Source: Chitinophaga oryzae (GTDB lineage: Bacteria; Bacteroidota; Bacteroidia; Chitinophagales; Chitinophagaceae). Taken from it: a stretch of DNA of 64,000 nt. This document shows positions 27,831 to 36,052 of the stretch, piece after piece; within the stretch, counting starts at the first letter, position 1; every line of letters starts with the position of its first letter. A model generated the notes under the pieces. It made no database searches. It saw only the letters and a program-made list of their open reading frames with translations, and was not told where the DNA came from. Position numbers and translations under genes: made by a program. The DNA lies in contig NZ_CP051204.2 of assembly GCF_012516375.2 (NCBI RefSeq), forward strand, positions 1,178,001-1,242,000, read 5' to 3'.

Positions 27831-29102
27831 ATGGTAGACGTTTTGTTAGGCCTGCAATGGGGCGACGAAGGCAAAGGTAAAATTGTGGACTATTTTGCCG
27901 GCAGGTACGACGTGATTGCCCGTTTCCAGGGTGGACCAAATGCTGGCCATACCCTGTATGTAAACGGTCAGAAAGTAGTTTTGCGCACCATTCCTTCCGG
28001 TGTGTTCCATGACAAAACCATTAACCTGATCGGTAATGGTGTAGTGTTGGACCCTGTGGCTTTCAAGAAAGAAAGCGAAGATATCGCTGCCCTGGGCATC
28101 GACCTGACAAAAAACCTGTTTATCGCGGAAAAAACGCATATTATTGTTCCTACGCACCGTGCGCTGGATAAAGCTTCCGAGATCTCCAAAGGTCACGACA
28201 AAATCGGCTCTACCCTGAAAGGTATCGGTCCCGCTTATATGGACAAAACCGGCAGAAACGGCCTGCGTGTGGGAGATGTGATCTCTGCTGATTTTAAAGC
28301 GCTGTACGAAAAGCTGAAGCAGAAACACCTGCAGATGCTGTCCCAATACAATGTGGAAGGACTGGAAGCGGATATCGAAGCCTGGGAAAAAGAATTCTTC
28401 GAGGCGGTACCTTTCCTGCAGAAGATGAACATCGTCAGCGGTGAATACTTCCTGAACGAGAAACTGAAAGCCGGTAAAAAAGTACTGGCGGAAGGCGCAC
28501 AGGGAAGCATGCTGGACGTGGACTTCGGGACCTATCCGTTTGTGACTTCCTCCAATACTATTTCTGCCGGCGTATGCACCGGACTGGGCATTGCTCCGCA
28601 ATGGATCAAGGAAGTGATTGGCGTTACCAAAGCTTATTGCACCCGTGTGGGCAGCGGTCCTTTCCCGACAGAACTGCATGACGCCACCGGTGAACAGTTG
28701 CGTGCCGCCGGTCATGAATTTGGCGCCGTAACCGGCCGTCCCCGCCGCTGTGGCTGGATCGACCTGGTAGCCCTCAACTATACCTGTATGCTGAGTGGCG
28801 TTACCCAGTTGGTAATGACCAAAAGCGACGTACTCGACGAATTTGACGAAATACTCGCCTGCACTGCCTACGACATCAACGGTCAACAGACCAGACAACT
28901 GCCTTTCCAACTCAACGGACTCGAGGTGAAACCGGTATGGGAAACCTTCAAAGGATGGAGCGACAAGACTGCTACCTGCAAGCAGTTCAACGAGTTACCT
29001 TCAGAGATGAAAACTTTTGTGGAAGCAGTAGATAATTATCTGGGCGTTCCCGTGAAATACGTTTCCAACGGGCCGGGACGGGACCAGATACTGGAGCGCT
29101 AA
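27831..29102 (+). CDS. purA: Adenylosuccinate synthetase
   Basis: A 423-residue enzyme that joins IMP and aspartate using GTP, the first step from IMP to AMP. The N-terminal GTP-binding motif LLGLQWGDEGKGKIVDYF holds the catalytic Asp and the P-loop; GGPNAGHT has the catalytic His; later motifs are GIGPAYMDK, EGAQGSMLDVDFGTYPFVTSS and TGRPRRCGWIDLVAL. Length is normal for the bacterial family. It has its own promoter and is probably transcribed alone or with the acidic protein gene 93 nt downstream. Confidence 0.97.
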   Translation: MVDVLLGLQWGDEGKGKIVDYFAGRYDVIARFQGGPNAGHTLYVNGQKVVLRTIPSGVFHDKTINLIGNGVVLDPVAFKKESEDIAALGIDLTKNLFIAEKTHIIVPTHRALDKASEISKGHDKIGSTLKGIGPAYMDKTGRNGLRVGDVISADFKALYEKLKQKHLQMLSQYNVEGLEADIEAWEKEFFEAVPFLQKMNIVSGEYFLNEKLKAGKKVLAEGAQGSMLDVDFGTYPFVTSSNTISAGVCTGLGIAPQWIKEVIGVTKAYCTRVGSGPFPTELHDATGEQLRAAGHEFGAVTGRPRRCGWIDLVALNYTCMLSGVTQLVMTKSDVLDEFDEILACTAYDINGQQTRQLPFQLNGLEVKPVWETFKGWSDKTATCKQFNELPSEMKTFVEAVDNYLGVPVKYVSNGPGRDQILER

Positions 29103-29195
29103 ACCACAAAAATTAAGGAAAAAAAACGGCAAAAAAAATTTGGCTAATCAAAAAAACTGTTAAAACTTTACGGCAAAGAAATAAGTGAACCTATT

Positions 29196-29648
29196 ATGAA
29201 ATCAAAATCTGATAAAGAGAAAGAGACGAAAAAAACTACTTCTCCTAAGACTGCAAAAGACGCTCCTAAAGCTGCGGCCAAGCCTAAGAAAGAGGTGGAT
29301 GAAGATGATGAGGACGACGAGGATGAAGAGGAAACTACATCCAAGAAACCCTCAAAGAAATCAGATAAGTCAGCTTCCAAATCCAAACGCAAAAGCGATG
29401 ACGATGAAGAAGATGACGAAGATGATGATGATATGGATGATATGGATGACGCGTGGGAAAAGGGCGAGGACGATGACTATGATCCGGACTTTGAAGAGTT
29501 TGACATGCCTAAGTCAAAAGGTAAACGCGGCCGCCCTGCTGGTGGCAGCAAGAAATCCGATGACGACGACGACCTGGGCCTGGACGACGACTTCAAGGAC
29601 ATGGACCTGTTCAATGACCGCTTTGACGACGACGACGACGATTTTTAA
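29196..29648 (+). CDS. Highly acidic low-complexity protein with an AT-hook-like motif
   Basis: A 150-residue protein made mostly of Lys and Ser at the N-terminus and Asp/Glu runs from residue 34 on. A short motif GKRGRPAGGSKK at about residues 108-119 has the core RGRP of an AT-hook, a minor-groove DNA-binding motif. The C-terminus repeats DDD with Phe and Leu spaced in (DDFKDMDLFNDRF), as if it were a conserved docking tail. No globular domain is visible. It may be a histone-like or nucleoid-associated acidic protein, but this is inference. The frame is real to judge from codon use and the position between purA and pabB. Confidence 0.75.
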   Translation: MKSKSDKEKETKKTTSPKTAKDAPKAAAKPKKEVDEDDEDDEDEEETTSKKPSKKSDKSASKSKRKSDDDEEDDEDDDDMDDMDDAWEKGEDDDYDPDFEEFDMPKSKGKRGRPAGGSKKSDDDDDLGLDDDFKDMDLFNDRFDDDDDDF

Positions 29649-29720
29649 GGATTAAAAGCGATTAGTATCAGAATATTTCACACTTTTCCGGTCAACGATC
29701 AGAAAGTATTTAAACAACAA

Positions 29721-30962
29721 ATGTTGAATTGGGCTAACCAGTTCAACATTTGTTGTTTATTGGATAATAATAACTATCCCTCTGCTTATCATCGTTTTGA
29801 AGCACTGCTGGCCGCAGATGCGTTGCAAACGCTGGAAGCCCCCGCCGGTAATGCCTTTCCCGCGCTGGAACAGTTCTATGCCACCCACCGCGACTGGCTC
29901 TTCGGGCACCTCGCCTACGACCTGAAAAATGAAACAGCTCCCGGCCTGCGCTCCGATAACCCCGACAGCACCGGCTTCCCGGACCTGCACTTCTTTCAGC
30001 CCCGGATCGTTATCTTCCTGAAAAACAACACCGCACATATCGGCGGCCTCCATTTCTCACACGAAGATGCTATGCGGGTATACCAGGAATGTCTTCGTAT
30101 GCCCGTTGCCGTTATTGCGCCTTCCGCGCCGCGGCTCACCACCCTGCAGGCACGCCTCGATCACACCCGTTATATCAGCGCCGTAAAAAGCCTGCAGGCG
30201 CATATTCTCCGCGGCGATTGTTACGAGGTCAACTTCTGCCGCGAAAACTTTATGGAAGACGCCCGCGTGTATCCGCCGGCGTTGTTTTCACAACTGAATA
30301 CGCTGTCACCCGCGCCGTTTGCAGCCTACTACCGTTTGCAGGACCGTTACCTGATCAGCTCCAGCCCGGAAAGATATCTTCAGAAAACAGGCAGCACGGT
30401 CATCTCCCAGCCCATCAAAGGCACCAGCAAAAAAGACGCTGACCCGGTACAGGACCAGGCGCTGCAGGAAGCGCTGCGCAACAATCCCAAGGAAAGGGCC
30501 GAAAACATTATGGTGGTAGACCTGGTACGCAACGACCTGTCACATACCGCCTTACGGGGCAGCGTACACGTAAAGGAACTGTGCGGCATCTATTCTTTTG
30601 CGCAGGTGCATCAGATGATCTCTACCGTGGCGGCGGAAACAGCCCCCGGCACGCGGTTGACAGACATCCTGAAACATACCTTTCCCATGGGGTCCATGAC
30701 CGGAGCGCCCAAAATCCGCGTGATGCAGCTGATAGAAGAATACGAGCAAAGCCGCCGCGGGCTTTACTCCGGCGCCGTAGGATACATCACGCCGGAAGGG
30801 GACTTCGATTTCAATGTAGTGATCCGCAGCATTATCTATAACGCCACCCGGCAATACCTGTCCTTCCAGACCGGCTCCGCGGTCACCTTCTACAGCGATC
30901 CGGAACTGGAATGGGAAGAATGCCTGCTGAAAGCAGCGGCTATGGTGCGGTTATTTGAATAG
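29721..30962 (+). CDS. pabB: Aminodeoxychorismate synthase component I (PabB type)
   Basis: A 413-residue chorismate-binding enzyme; with a glutaminase subunit it makes 4-amino-4-deoxychorismate for folate. Motifs: GDCYEVNFCREN, SSSPERYLQ, PIKGTSKKDAD, the metal site ENIMVVDLVRNDL, FPMGSMTGAPKIRVMQLIEEYE and GLYSGAVGYI. Anthranilate or isochorismate synthase cannot be fully excluded, but length and the PIKGT motif fit PabB. ATG 29721 is the first standard start. However, the frame is open for a further 20 codons upstream to an ATT at 29661 and reads like coding sequence (IFHTFPVNDQKVFKQQ), so the true N-terminus may lie there. It overlaps the convergent epimerase gene by 12 nt. Confidence 0.88.
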   Translation: MLNWANQFNICCLLDNNNYPSAYHRFEALLAADALQTLEAPAGNAFPALEQFYATHRDWLFGHLAYDLKNETAPGLRSDNPDSTGFPDLHFFQPRIVIFLKNNTAHIGGLHFSHEDAMRVYQECLRMPVAVIAPSAPRLTTLQARLDHTRYISAVKSLQAHILRGDCYEVNFCRENFMEDARVYPPALFSQLNTLSPAPFAAYYRLQDRYLISSSPERYLQKTGSTVISQPIKGTSKKDADPVQDQALQEALRNNPKERAENIMVVDLVRNDLSHTALRGSVHVKELCGIYSFAQVHQMISTVAAETAPGTRLTDILKHTFPMGSMTGAPKIRVMQLIEEYEQSRRGLYSGAVGYITPEGDFDFNVVIRSIIYNATRQYLSFQTGSAVTFYSDPELEWEECLLKAAAMVRLFE

Positions 30963-31862
30963 CTGTGCCATCGCTTCCCCGATAGTAGGATAAGAGAACT
31001 GAAAACCCGTGTTCTGGATCTTTTGCGACGACACGTTCACACTTTTTAATACTTCAATGCTCATTTCACCCAGCGCCAGTTTCAGGGCGAAAGCCGGCAC
31101 ATAGCTGGTAATGAAACTGTTGCCTTTGGCGGCATGGGCCATCGCGAGCATCAGCTCTTTATGCCGTACCGGTTGCGGCGCCACGGCGTTATAGGTGCCT
31201 TCCAGGTGGTCGTTGACGATAGCGTTGAAATACAGCCGTACAAGGTCCTGTATATGAATCCAGCTGATGTACTGATCACCTGAACCGAGCACCGTGGCAA
31301 AACCAAATTTCAGGGGCTTGTAAAATTCTTTGAGGGCGCCGCCTTCCCGGCTCAGCGCTATCCCGGTACGGAAAATCACCAGCTTCTTGTCTAGTGCCTT
31401 TACCGGCGCGATGCTCTGCTCCCAGGCAAGGGTAGTGCTGCCCAGGAAATCGGTGGCAGCCGGGTCTGTTTCTGTAAAGGCATGATCTTTCGTTTCCCCG
31501 TAATAACCGGTAGCGGAAGCGCTGATCACTTTTCTGATTTTATTGGGATGGGTTTGCAGGGATTTTACAATCAGTTCACTGCTTTTGGTGCGGCTCTCAA
31601 GGATCTCCTGTTTCCGGGCCGCTGTCCACCGTTTGTCGCCTACGTTGGCGCCTGCCAGATGGACAATATAATCGGCCTCCTGCAGGGCGTTTACATCCAG
31701 CGTTTGATTGTCCACGTCCCAGGCGGCATAACGGACCGCTGTATTAGTGCCCTTCTCCGGCTTTCTGGTAAGGATGATCACTTTATAGCCGCGCTCCAGC
31801 AGCAGCCGGGTTAGTGCCGTTCCTACCAGTCCCGTGCCACCGGTTATCATAACGGTCTCCAT
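30951..31862 (-). CDS. TIGR01777-type epimerase (SDR39U1-like)
   Basis: A 303-residue extended short-chain dehydrogenase. NAD(P)-binding motif MITGGTGLVGTALTRLL at about residues 5-21, then YIVHLAGANVGDKRW with the LAGA motif of this subfamily and the active-site region SASATGYYGE. The C-terminal domain ends NTGFQFSYPTIGEAM, the DUF1731 region (HPDxxxAL-like tail). No substrate is known for this family, which is related to the SulA/YfcH and SDR39U1 proteins. Monocistronic on the reverse strand; its last 12 nt overlap the end of pabB, so the two mRNAs are antisense at their 3' ends. Confidence 0.92.
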   Translation of the reverse strand: METVMITGGTGLVGTALTRLLLERGYKVIILTRKPEKGTNTAVRYAAWDVDNQTLDVNALQEADYIVHLAGANVGDKRWTAARKQEILESRTKSSELIVKSLQTHPNKIRKVISASATGYYGETKDHAFTETDPAATDFLGSTTLAWEQSIAPVKALDKKLVIFRTGIALSREGGALKEFYKPLKFGFATVLGSGDQYISWIHIQDLVRLYFNAIVNDHLEGTYNAVAPQPVRHKELMLAMAHAAKGNSFITSYVPAFALKLALGEMSIEVLKSVNVSSQKIQNTGFQFSYPTIGEAMAQLFK

Positions 31863-31984
31863 CAGGTATATCTTGCTTTAAAAATATTTTATTAAAAATA
31901 CACAATAAATCCCGCCTTTTGGTATTTAAGTAAAGACGCGGTTTACATCATGTAAATTGCTGTATTAATTTCTGATTTTTAATG

Positions 31985-31992
31985 TAAGTTTG
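31985..31992 (+). promoter_or_regulatory. -7 box TAAGTTTG before the secreted Tyr-rich protein gene
   Basis: Matches TAnnTTTG; transcription from about 31999 would leave a 60-nt leader before the chosen ATG at 32059 and would exclude starts further upstream. No TTTG at 19-nt spacing. Confidence 0.4.
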
Positions 31993-32058
31993 GAAATGAC
32001 GCGGCTGTTCACGTCATCTACCATTTCATTATCAGCATTATTGAAACCACATCAGAGT

Positions 32059-33585
32059 ATGCATACGCTATACCGCATCCAACTGTTACTGATGCTGCTC
32101 TTCGCCGGCAGCGCAGCAGTAGCGCAGAAAATTTCCTATTCCGAACCAGAAAAAGATGATTACAAAAGTACCGAATTTGAAATCATAGGTAAGGTGGGCG
32201 GCAATATACTCGTCTATAAAACCGACAGGGGCGACTACTCCGTGTCTGTTTATGATGCTGATATGCAACTGAAAGAGCGGGTGAAACTGGACTTCCTCCC
32301 CCGGAAAGTTATCAGCATGGACTTTGTGGCTTATTCCGACAAGGTGCTGATGATTTACCAGTTCCAGCGGAAAGATGCCGTATTCAGTTTCTGCGCCACC
32401 ATGTCGCCCGAAGCGCGCTTCAGCGACGCCCCCGTGCTGATCGACTCTACCCGCATCGGCATGTACTCCAAGGAAAACAAAGTGTATTCCATGGAGGTGT
32501 CTGAAGACAAGCGCCGCATCCTCGTCTATAAAATCAACCAGGACAAGGAAGACAACAACGTGTTCTATACCTTCCTGTACGACAGCGCCATGACGCTGGT
32601 CAATAACAGCCGCCTGTCGCTGCCCATGGCCGGCAGGAAGCAGTTTCTCAGCAATTTTAACCTCACCAACGACGGCGACCTGGTGTTAAGTAAACTGGAA
32701 CGTACCTCCAACCGCGATTATGTGGTGAGTGGTAACCTGGTGATGAAACGCGCACTGGTGGACAGCTTTGAGGTATCACCGCTGTCGTTCAAAGGCCAGC
32801 TGCTCGATGAAGTAAAGATGAAGCTGGACAACAGCCGGCATACCGCCCTGATCACCGCCTTTTACTACAAACAGAAGCGGGGCAATGTGGAGGGCATGTA
32901 CCTGTATAAGTTCGACTATCAGAACAACAAGCCGCTCTATGAGAAATCAGTCGTGTTTCCCAACGACCTGAAGATGAATGCCCGCGGGGAGTCCAATACC
33001 GCCAGCGCGTTTAACGACTATTTCATCCGCAGGATCATCAATACTGCCAACGGCGGCTTCCTGCTGACCGCGGAGTCATTTTATACCTCTTCCCGCTACC
33101 AGCCGTGGAACCGCTGGAACTATATGTACGGCGCCCCTTATGGCGGTATGTATTATTCCCCTTACTACTATTCCCCTTATTCCCCGCTGTACTATAACCC
33201 CTGGTACTGGAACAATTCCCAGGGTGTGCGCTATCATTACGATAACGTGGCGGTCCTGTCTTTCGATGAAGAAGGCAATATGCAGTGGAACAACTTTGTC
33301 CGCAAAAGCCAGTACGACGACAATGCAGACCTGTATCTGTCTTACCTGATGGTAAACATCGGCAGTGAGCTGCGTTTCCTGTACAATGAGCTGGACAGGC
33401 GCAATTACCTGCTGACAGACGTCAGCCTGGCGCCGGGCGGAAAAGTAACCCGTATGCCTACGCTGCGCAACCTGGACAAGGGTTTTACCTGGATGCCCCG
33501 GTACGGAAAACAGATCAGCGCCCGGACAGTGTTGGTGCCGTGTGTATATAGAAACTATATTTGCTTTGCTAAAATTGACTTTTAA
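32059..33585 (+). CDS. Secreted protein of unknown function with a Tyr/Pro-rich insert
   Basis: A 508-residue protein with a Sec signal peptide (about residues 1-23, LLLMLLFAGSAAVAQ). The body consists of repeated short beta-strand-like patterns (VYKTDRGDYSVSVYDADMQL, MIYQFQRKDAVFSFCA, FYTFLYDSAMTLV) like a beta-propeller, but I do not recognise a family. Residues of about 380-420 are nearly all Tyr, Pro, Ser, Gly, Asn and Trp (PYGGMYYSPYYYSPYSPLYY). ATG 32059 is chosen because an upstream in-frame start would lie within the promoter box and precede the signal peptide by 23 residues. The DUF6427 gene follows after 15 nt and is probably co-transcribed. Confidence 0.75.
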   Translation: MHTLYRIQLLLMLLFAGSAAVAQKISYSEPEKDDYKSTEFEIIGKVGGNILVYKTDRGDYSVSVYDADMQLKERVKLDFLPRKVISMDFVAYSDKVLMIYQFQRKDAVFSFCATMSPEARFSDAPVLIDSTRIGMYSKENKVYSMEVSEDKRRILVYKINQDKEDNNVFYTFLYDSAMTLVNNSRLSLPMAGRKQFLSNFNLTNDGDLVLSKLERTSNRDYVVSGNLVMKRALVDSFEVSPLSFKGQLLDEVKMKLDNSRHTALITAFYYKQKRGNVEGMYLYKFDYQNNKPLYEKSVVFPNDLKMNARGESNTASAFNDYFIRRIINTANGGFLLTAESFYTSSRYQPWNRWNYMYGAPYGGMYYSPYYYSPYSPLYYNPWYWNNSQGVRYHYDNVAVLSFDEEGNMQWNNFVRKSQYDDNADLYLSYLMVNIGSELRFLYNELDRRNYLLTDVSLAPGGKVTRMPTLRNLDKGFTWMPRYGKQISARTVLVPCVYRNYICFAKIDF

Positions 33586-33600
33586 TCACACCTTTGCACT

Positions 33601-34578
33601 GTGATACGATTTTTCCGTTCAGGCAATCCGCTTACGGTATTGCTGTTGCTGATATACACATTACTGGTTAAGTTTTATTATCTCATACACCCTTCCCCAT
33701 ACATGGCGGATGGGTCTGAAGGCCTTTTGTACAGCCTGCTGGTCAAATGGCTGAAGGTGCTGACCGGCGGCAGCCCTTTCGTGTTTACCGCACTGGCGGT
33801 AATGCTGATGCTGCTGCAGTCGTTGCTGCTGACCAAGATCATCAACCATCACCGGCTGTTTCCAAAGTCTACCTACCTGCCGGCGATGTGTTACCTGCTG
33901 TTCACCTCCCTGCTACAGAGCTGGAACGTTTTTTCCCCCGCGCTGCTGGTGAATGTGATCATGCTGTGGGTGTTTTCCAGTATAACGGAGCTGTACACAC
34001 GGACCTCCGCGCGTGACGTGGTGTTTAACATCGGTTTTGCCCTGGGCATGTGCGGACTGATTTATTTTCCGGCCATTATTTTCTGCCTGTTGCTGCTGGT
34101 AAGCATGCTGATCATGCGGGCGTTCCGGCTGGCGGAGTGGATCATTGCCATCCTGGGATTGATCTGTCCTATCTACCTGATGGGCACTTACCTGTTTCTG
34201 ACCAACCAGATGACGCTGCTGCGGCAGATTCCCAATATAGGATTGTCGCTGCCGCTGATCACCGATTATAAAGTATGGGGCGCGATGATCGCGTGCCTGT
34301 TGTTCTTTGTGCTGGGCTGGCTGCTATTGCAGCGTCCGCTGATGAAAATGCTGATCCAGGGCCGTAAAATATGGGCGGTGCTGATTGTATATGTATTGGT
34401 AGCCATGCTGGTGCCTTTCTTCAATGTGCATTTCTCTCCCGCTTATTGGGTGCTGGCCGTGCTGCCGGTGGCCATGTTTGCCGGTAACGTGTTCTGGTCT
34501 GTCACCAACGAAACCTTCGCCAACGTTATTCACTTCATTGTGCTGGGGTATATGATTGTTATGCAGTATTTCAGCTAA
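33601..34578 (+). CDS. DUF6427-like polytopic membrane protein
   Basis: A 325-residue protein with about ten hydrophobic segments and a start MIRFFRSGNPLTVLLLLIYTL. The FRSxNP N-terminus, the long transmembrane stretches and the length agree with DUF6427, a Bacteroidota membrane family of unknown role. The start is GTG at 33601, 15 nt after the previous stop; no ATG fits as well. No catalytic motif is visible. Confidence 0.75.
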   Translation: MIRFFRSGNPLTVLLLLIYTLLVKFYYLIHPSPYMADGSEGLLYSLLVKWLKVLTGGSPFVFTALAVMLMLLQSLLLTKIINHHRLFPKSTYLPAMCYLLFTSLLQSWNVFSPALLVNVIMLWVFSSITELYTRTSARDVVFNIGFALGMCGLIYFPAIIFCLLLLVSMLIMRAFRLAEWIIAILGLICPIYLMGTYLFLTNQMTLLRQIPNIGLSLPLITDYKVWGAMIACLLFFVLGWLLLQRPLMKMLIQGRKIWAVLIVYVLVAMLVPFFNVHFSPAYWVLAVLPVAMFAGNVFWSVTNETFANVIHFIVLGYMIVMQYFS

Positions 34579-34655
34579 ACCGCTTTTTAAGTAATTGACC
34601 GCCAGTATTTTGTTAAATCAGGATGAGCGGCAATGGAAAATTGCGAATGTAGAAG

Positions 34656-34663
34656 TAATTTTG
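34656..34663 (+). promoter_or_regulatory. -7 box TAATTTTG before purQ
   Basis: Matches TAnnTTTG and would give a leader of about 95 nt before purQ. No TTTG at 19-nt spacing. Confidence 0.35.
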
Positions 34664-34765
34664 TCCTTTCCTGCTCCCCTTGATATAACGGTTTAATATC
34701 ATGCGAATGGCCGGAAAAATCGATTTATAAAATATTATTTACATATAAACACAAAACATTTTCAG

Positions 34766-35458
34766 ATGAAATTTGGCGTTGTCACCTTTCCGGGCTCTAA
34801 CTGTGATCATGATATGATTGATTCTCTGCGCAATGACCTTGGGCAGGAAGTAATAGAGCTGTGGCACAAGGATAAAGACCTGAGCGCATTCAGCACAACA
34901 GATTGTATTGTATTACCGGGTGGTTTTTCCTATGGTGACTACCTGCGTTGCGGCGCTATCGCCAGGTTCAGCCCTATGATGCAGAGCGTGATCGAATTTG
35001 CCAACAAAGGCGGTCGTGTGATCGGTGTATGTAACGGTTTCCAGGTGCTGTGCGAAGCAGGACTGCTGCCAGGCGTGCTGCTGCGTAACCAGAACCAGCA
35101 GTTCATCTGCAAAAACATCTTCCTGAAAAGTGAAAACAACGTGGCTTCCCTCACAAAAGATGTGACCGGCCGCCCGCTGATGATTCCGATCGCCCACGGT
35201 GAAGGCCGTTATTATGCGGACGACGCTACCCTGGACGAGCTGGAAAGAAACAAACAGATCCTCTTCCGTTACTGCGATGAGTTTGGCAACATTATTGAAT
35301 CAGCTAACCATAACGGTGCCATCCGTAACATCGCTGGCATCTGCAATAAAGAAAGAAACGTATTTGGGATGATGCCTCACCCGGAAAGAGCTACCAGCAC
35401 GGCGCTGGGTAACACCGACGGGCAGCTGATATTCCAAAGCCTGATCAACAACAATTAA
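34766..35458 (+). CDS. purQ: Phosphoribosylformylglycinamidine synthase, glutaminase subunit
   Basis: A 230-residue class I glutamine amidotransferase that supplies ammonia to PurL in the fourth step of purine synthesis. Motifs: VVTFPGSNCDHDM at the N-terminus, VLPGGFSYGDYLRCGAIAR, the nucleophile Cys in VIGVCNGFQVL, the PurQ-specific FICKNIFLKSEN and the His-Glu pair in GMMPHPERATS. Full length as a separate subunit; purL and purS are not in this window. The DsbD alpha-domain gene follows after 35 nt of ATCA/ACCA tetranucleotide repeats. Confidence 0.96.
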   Translation: MKFGVVTFPGSNCDHDMIDSLRNDLGQEVIELWHKDKDLSAFSTTDCIVLPGGFSYGDYLRCGAIARFSPMMQSVIEFANKGGRVIGVCNGFQVLCEAGLLPGVLLRNQNQQFICKNIFLKSENNVASLTKDVTGRPLMIPIAHGEGRYYADDATLDELERNKQILFRYCDEFGNIIESANHNGAIRNIAGICNKERNVFGMMPHPERATSTALGNTDGQLIFQSLINNN

Positions 35459-35493
35459 TCAATCAACCAACCAACCAATTAAAAAGAAAAAGC

Positions 35494-35949
35494 ATGAAAA
35501 AATTACTCACAGCACTGGCGCTGTTCGCTCTGCCCATCCTGGCAAGCGCACAGATTGAGAATCCGGTTAAATGGAGCTTTACCTCCAAAAAGGTAAATGC
35601 CACGACTTACGAAGTGCACGCTACCGCTACTATCGAAAGCGGCTGGCACTTATACGCACAGGAAGCAGGTGAAGGCCCGGTACCTACCAGCTTCAAATTC
35701 GCTAAAAACCCGCTGGTAGCCGCCGACGGTAAAGTGAAAGAAAATGGTAAACTGCATAAGTCTTTCGATAAAAACTTCAACTCTGAGCTGAAATACTACG
35801 AAAACACTGTCAACTTCGTACAGACAGTAACCGTTAAAGGTAAAGCAGCTACCAAAGTGAAAGGTACTGTAGAGTTCATGGTATGCGACGACCACCAGTG
35901 TCTGCCTCCGAAAGAAGTGGAATTTGCGGTAAGCGTGGGAGGAAAATAA
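35494..35949 (+). CDS. Periplasmic DsbD alpha-domain protein (stand-alone, Cys pair present)
   Basis: A 151-residue protein with a Sec signal peptide (about residues 1-20, LPILASAQ). The rest is a DsbD N-terminal (alpha) domain: GWHLYAQEAGEGPVPTSFKF, then GTVEFMVCDDHQCLPPKEVEF with the two cysteines that relay electrons from the DsbD core to periplasmic partners. It lacks any membrane or thioredoxin part. It is followed after 103 nt by a full-length DsbD whose own N-terminal domain has lost both cysteines (see there), so this protein may carry that redox step. Likely periplasmic. Confidence 0.85.
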   Translation: MKKLLTALALFALPILASAQIENPVKWSFTSKKVNATTYEVHATATIESGWHLYAQEAGEGPVPTSFKFAKNPLVAADGKVKENGKLHKSFDKNFNSELKYYENTVNFVQTVTVKGKAATKVKGTVEFMVCDDHQCLPPKEVEFAVSVGGK

Positions 35950-35984
35950 TTGCGCACCATCACCAAAAATATGTCTATACGATG

Positions 35985-36010
35985 AACGAGTTCCTCCAGG
36001 GGGACTCGTT
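35985..36010 (+). terminator. Hairpin between the two DsbD-like genes
   Basis: AACGAGTTCC (35985-35994) pairs with GGGACTCGTT (36001-36010), one T-G wobble, 6-nt loop. Only a weak T-run (GTCGTTTAA) follows, so it could act as a partial terminator or an mRNA stabiliser that sets the ratio of the two proteins. Confidence 0.4.
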
Positions 36011-36052
36011 GTCGTTTAACCTACTGTATATTCTTTAAAGCCTATTGACTAT

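Noticed and set aside
35458..35481. ATCA/ACCA tetranucleotide repeat before the DsbD alpha gene as a phase-variation switch
   Set aside because: Only six imperfect units and outside the coding frame; too short to claim variability.
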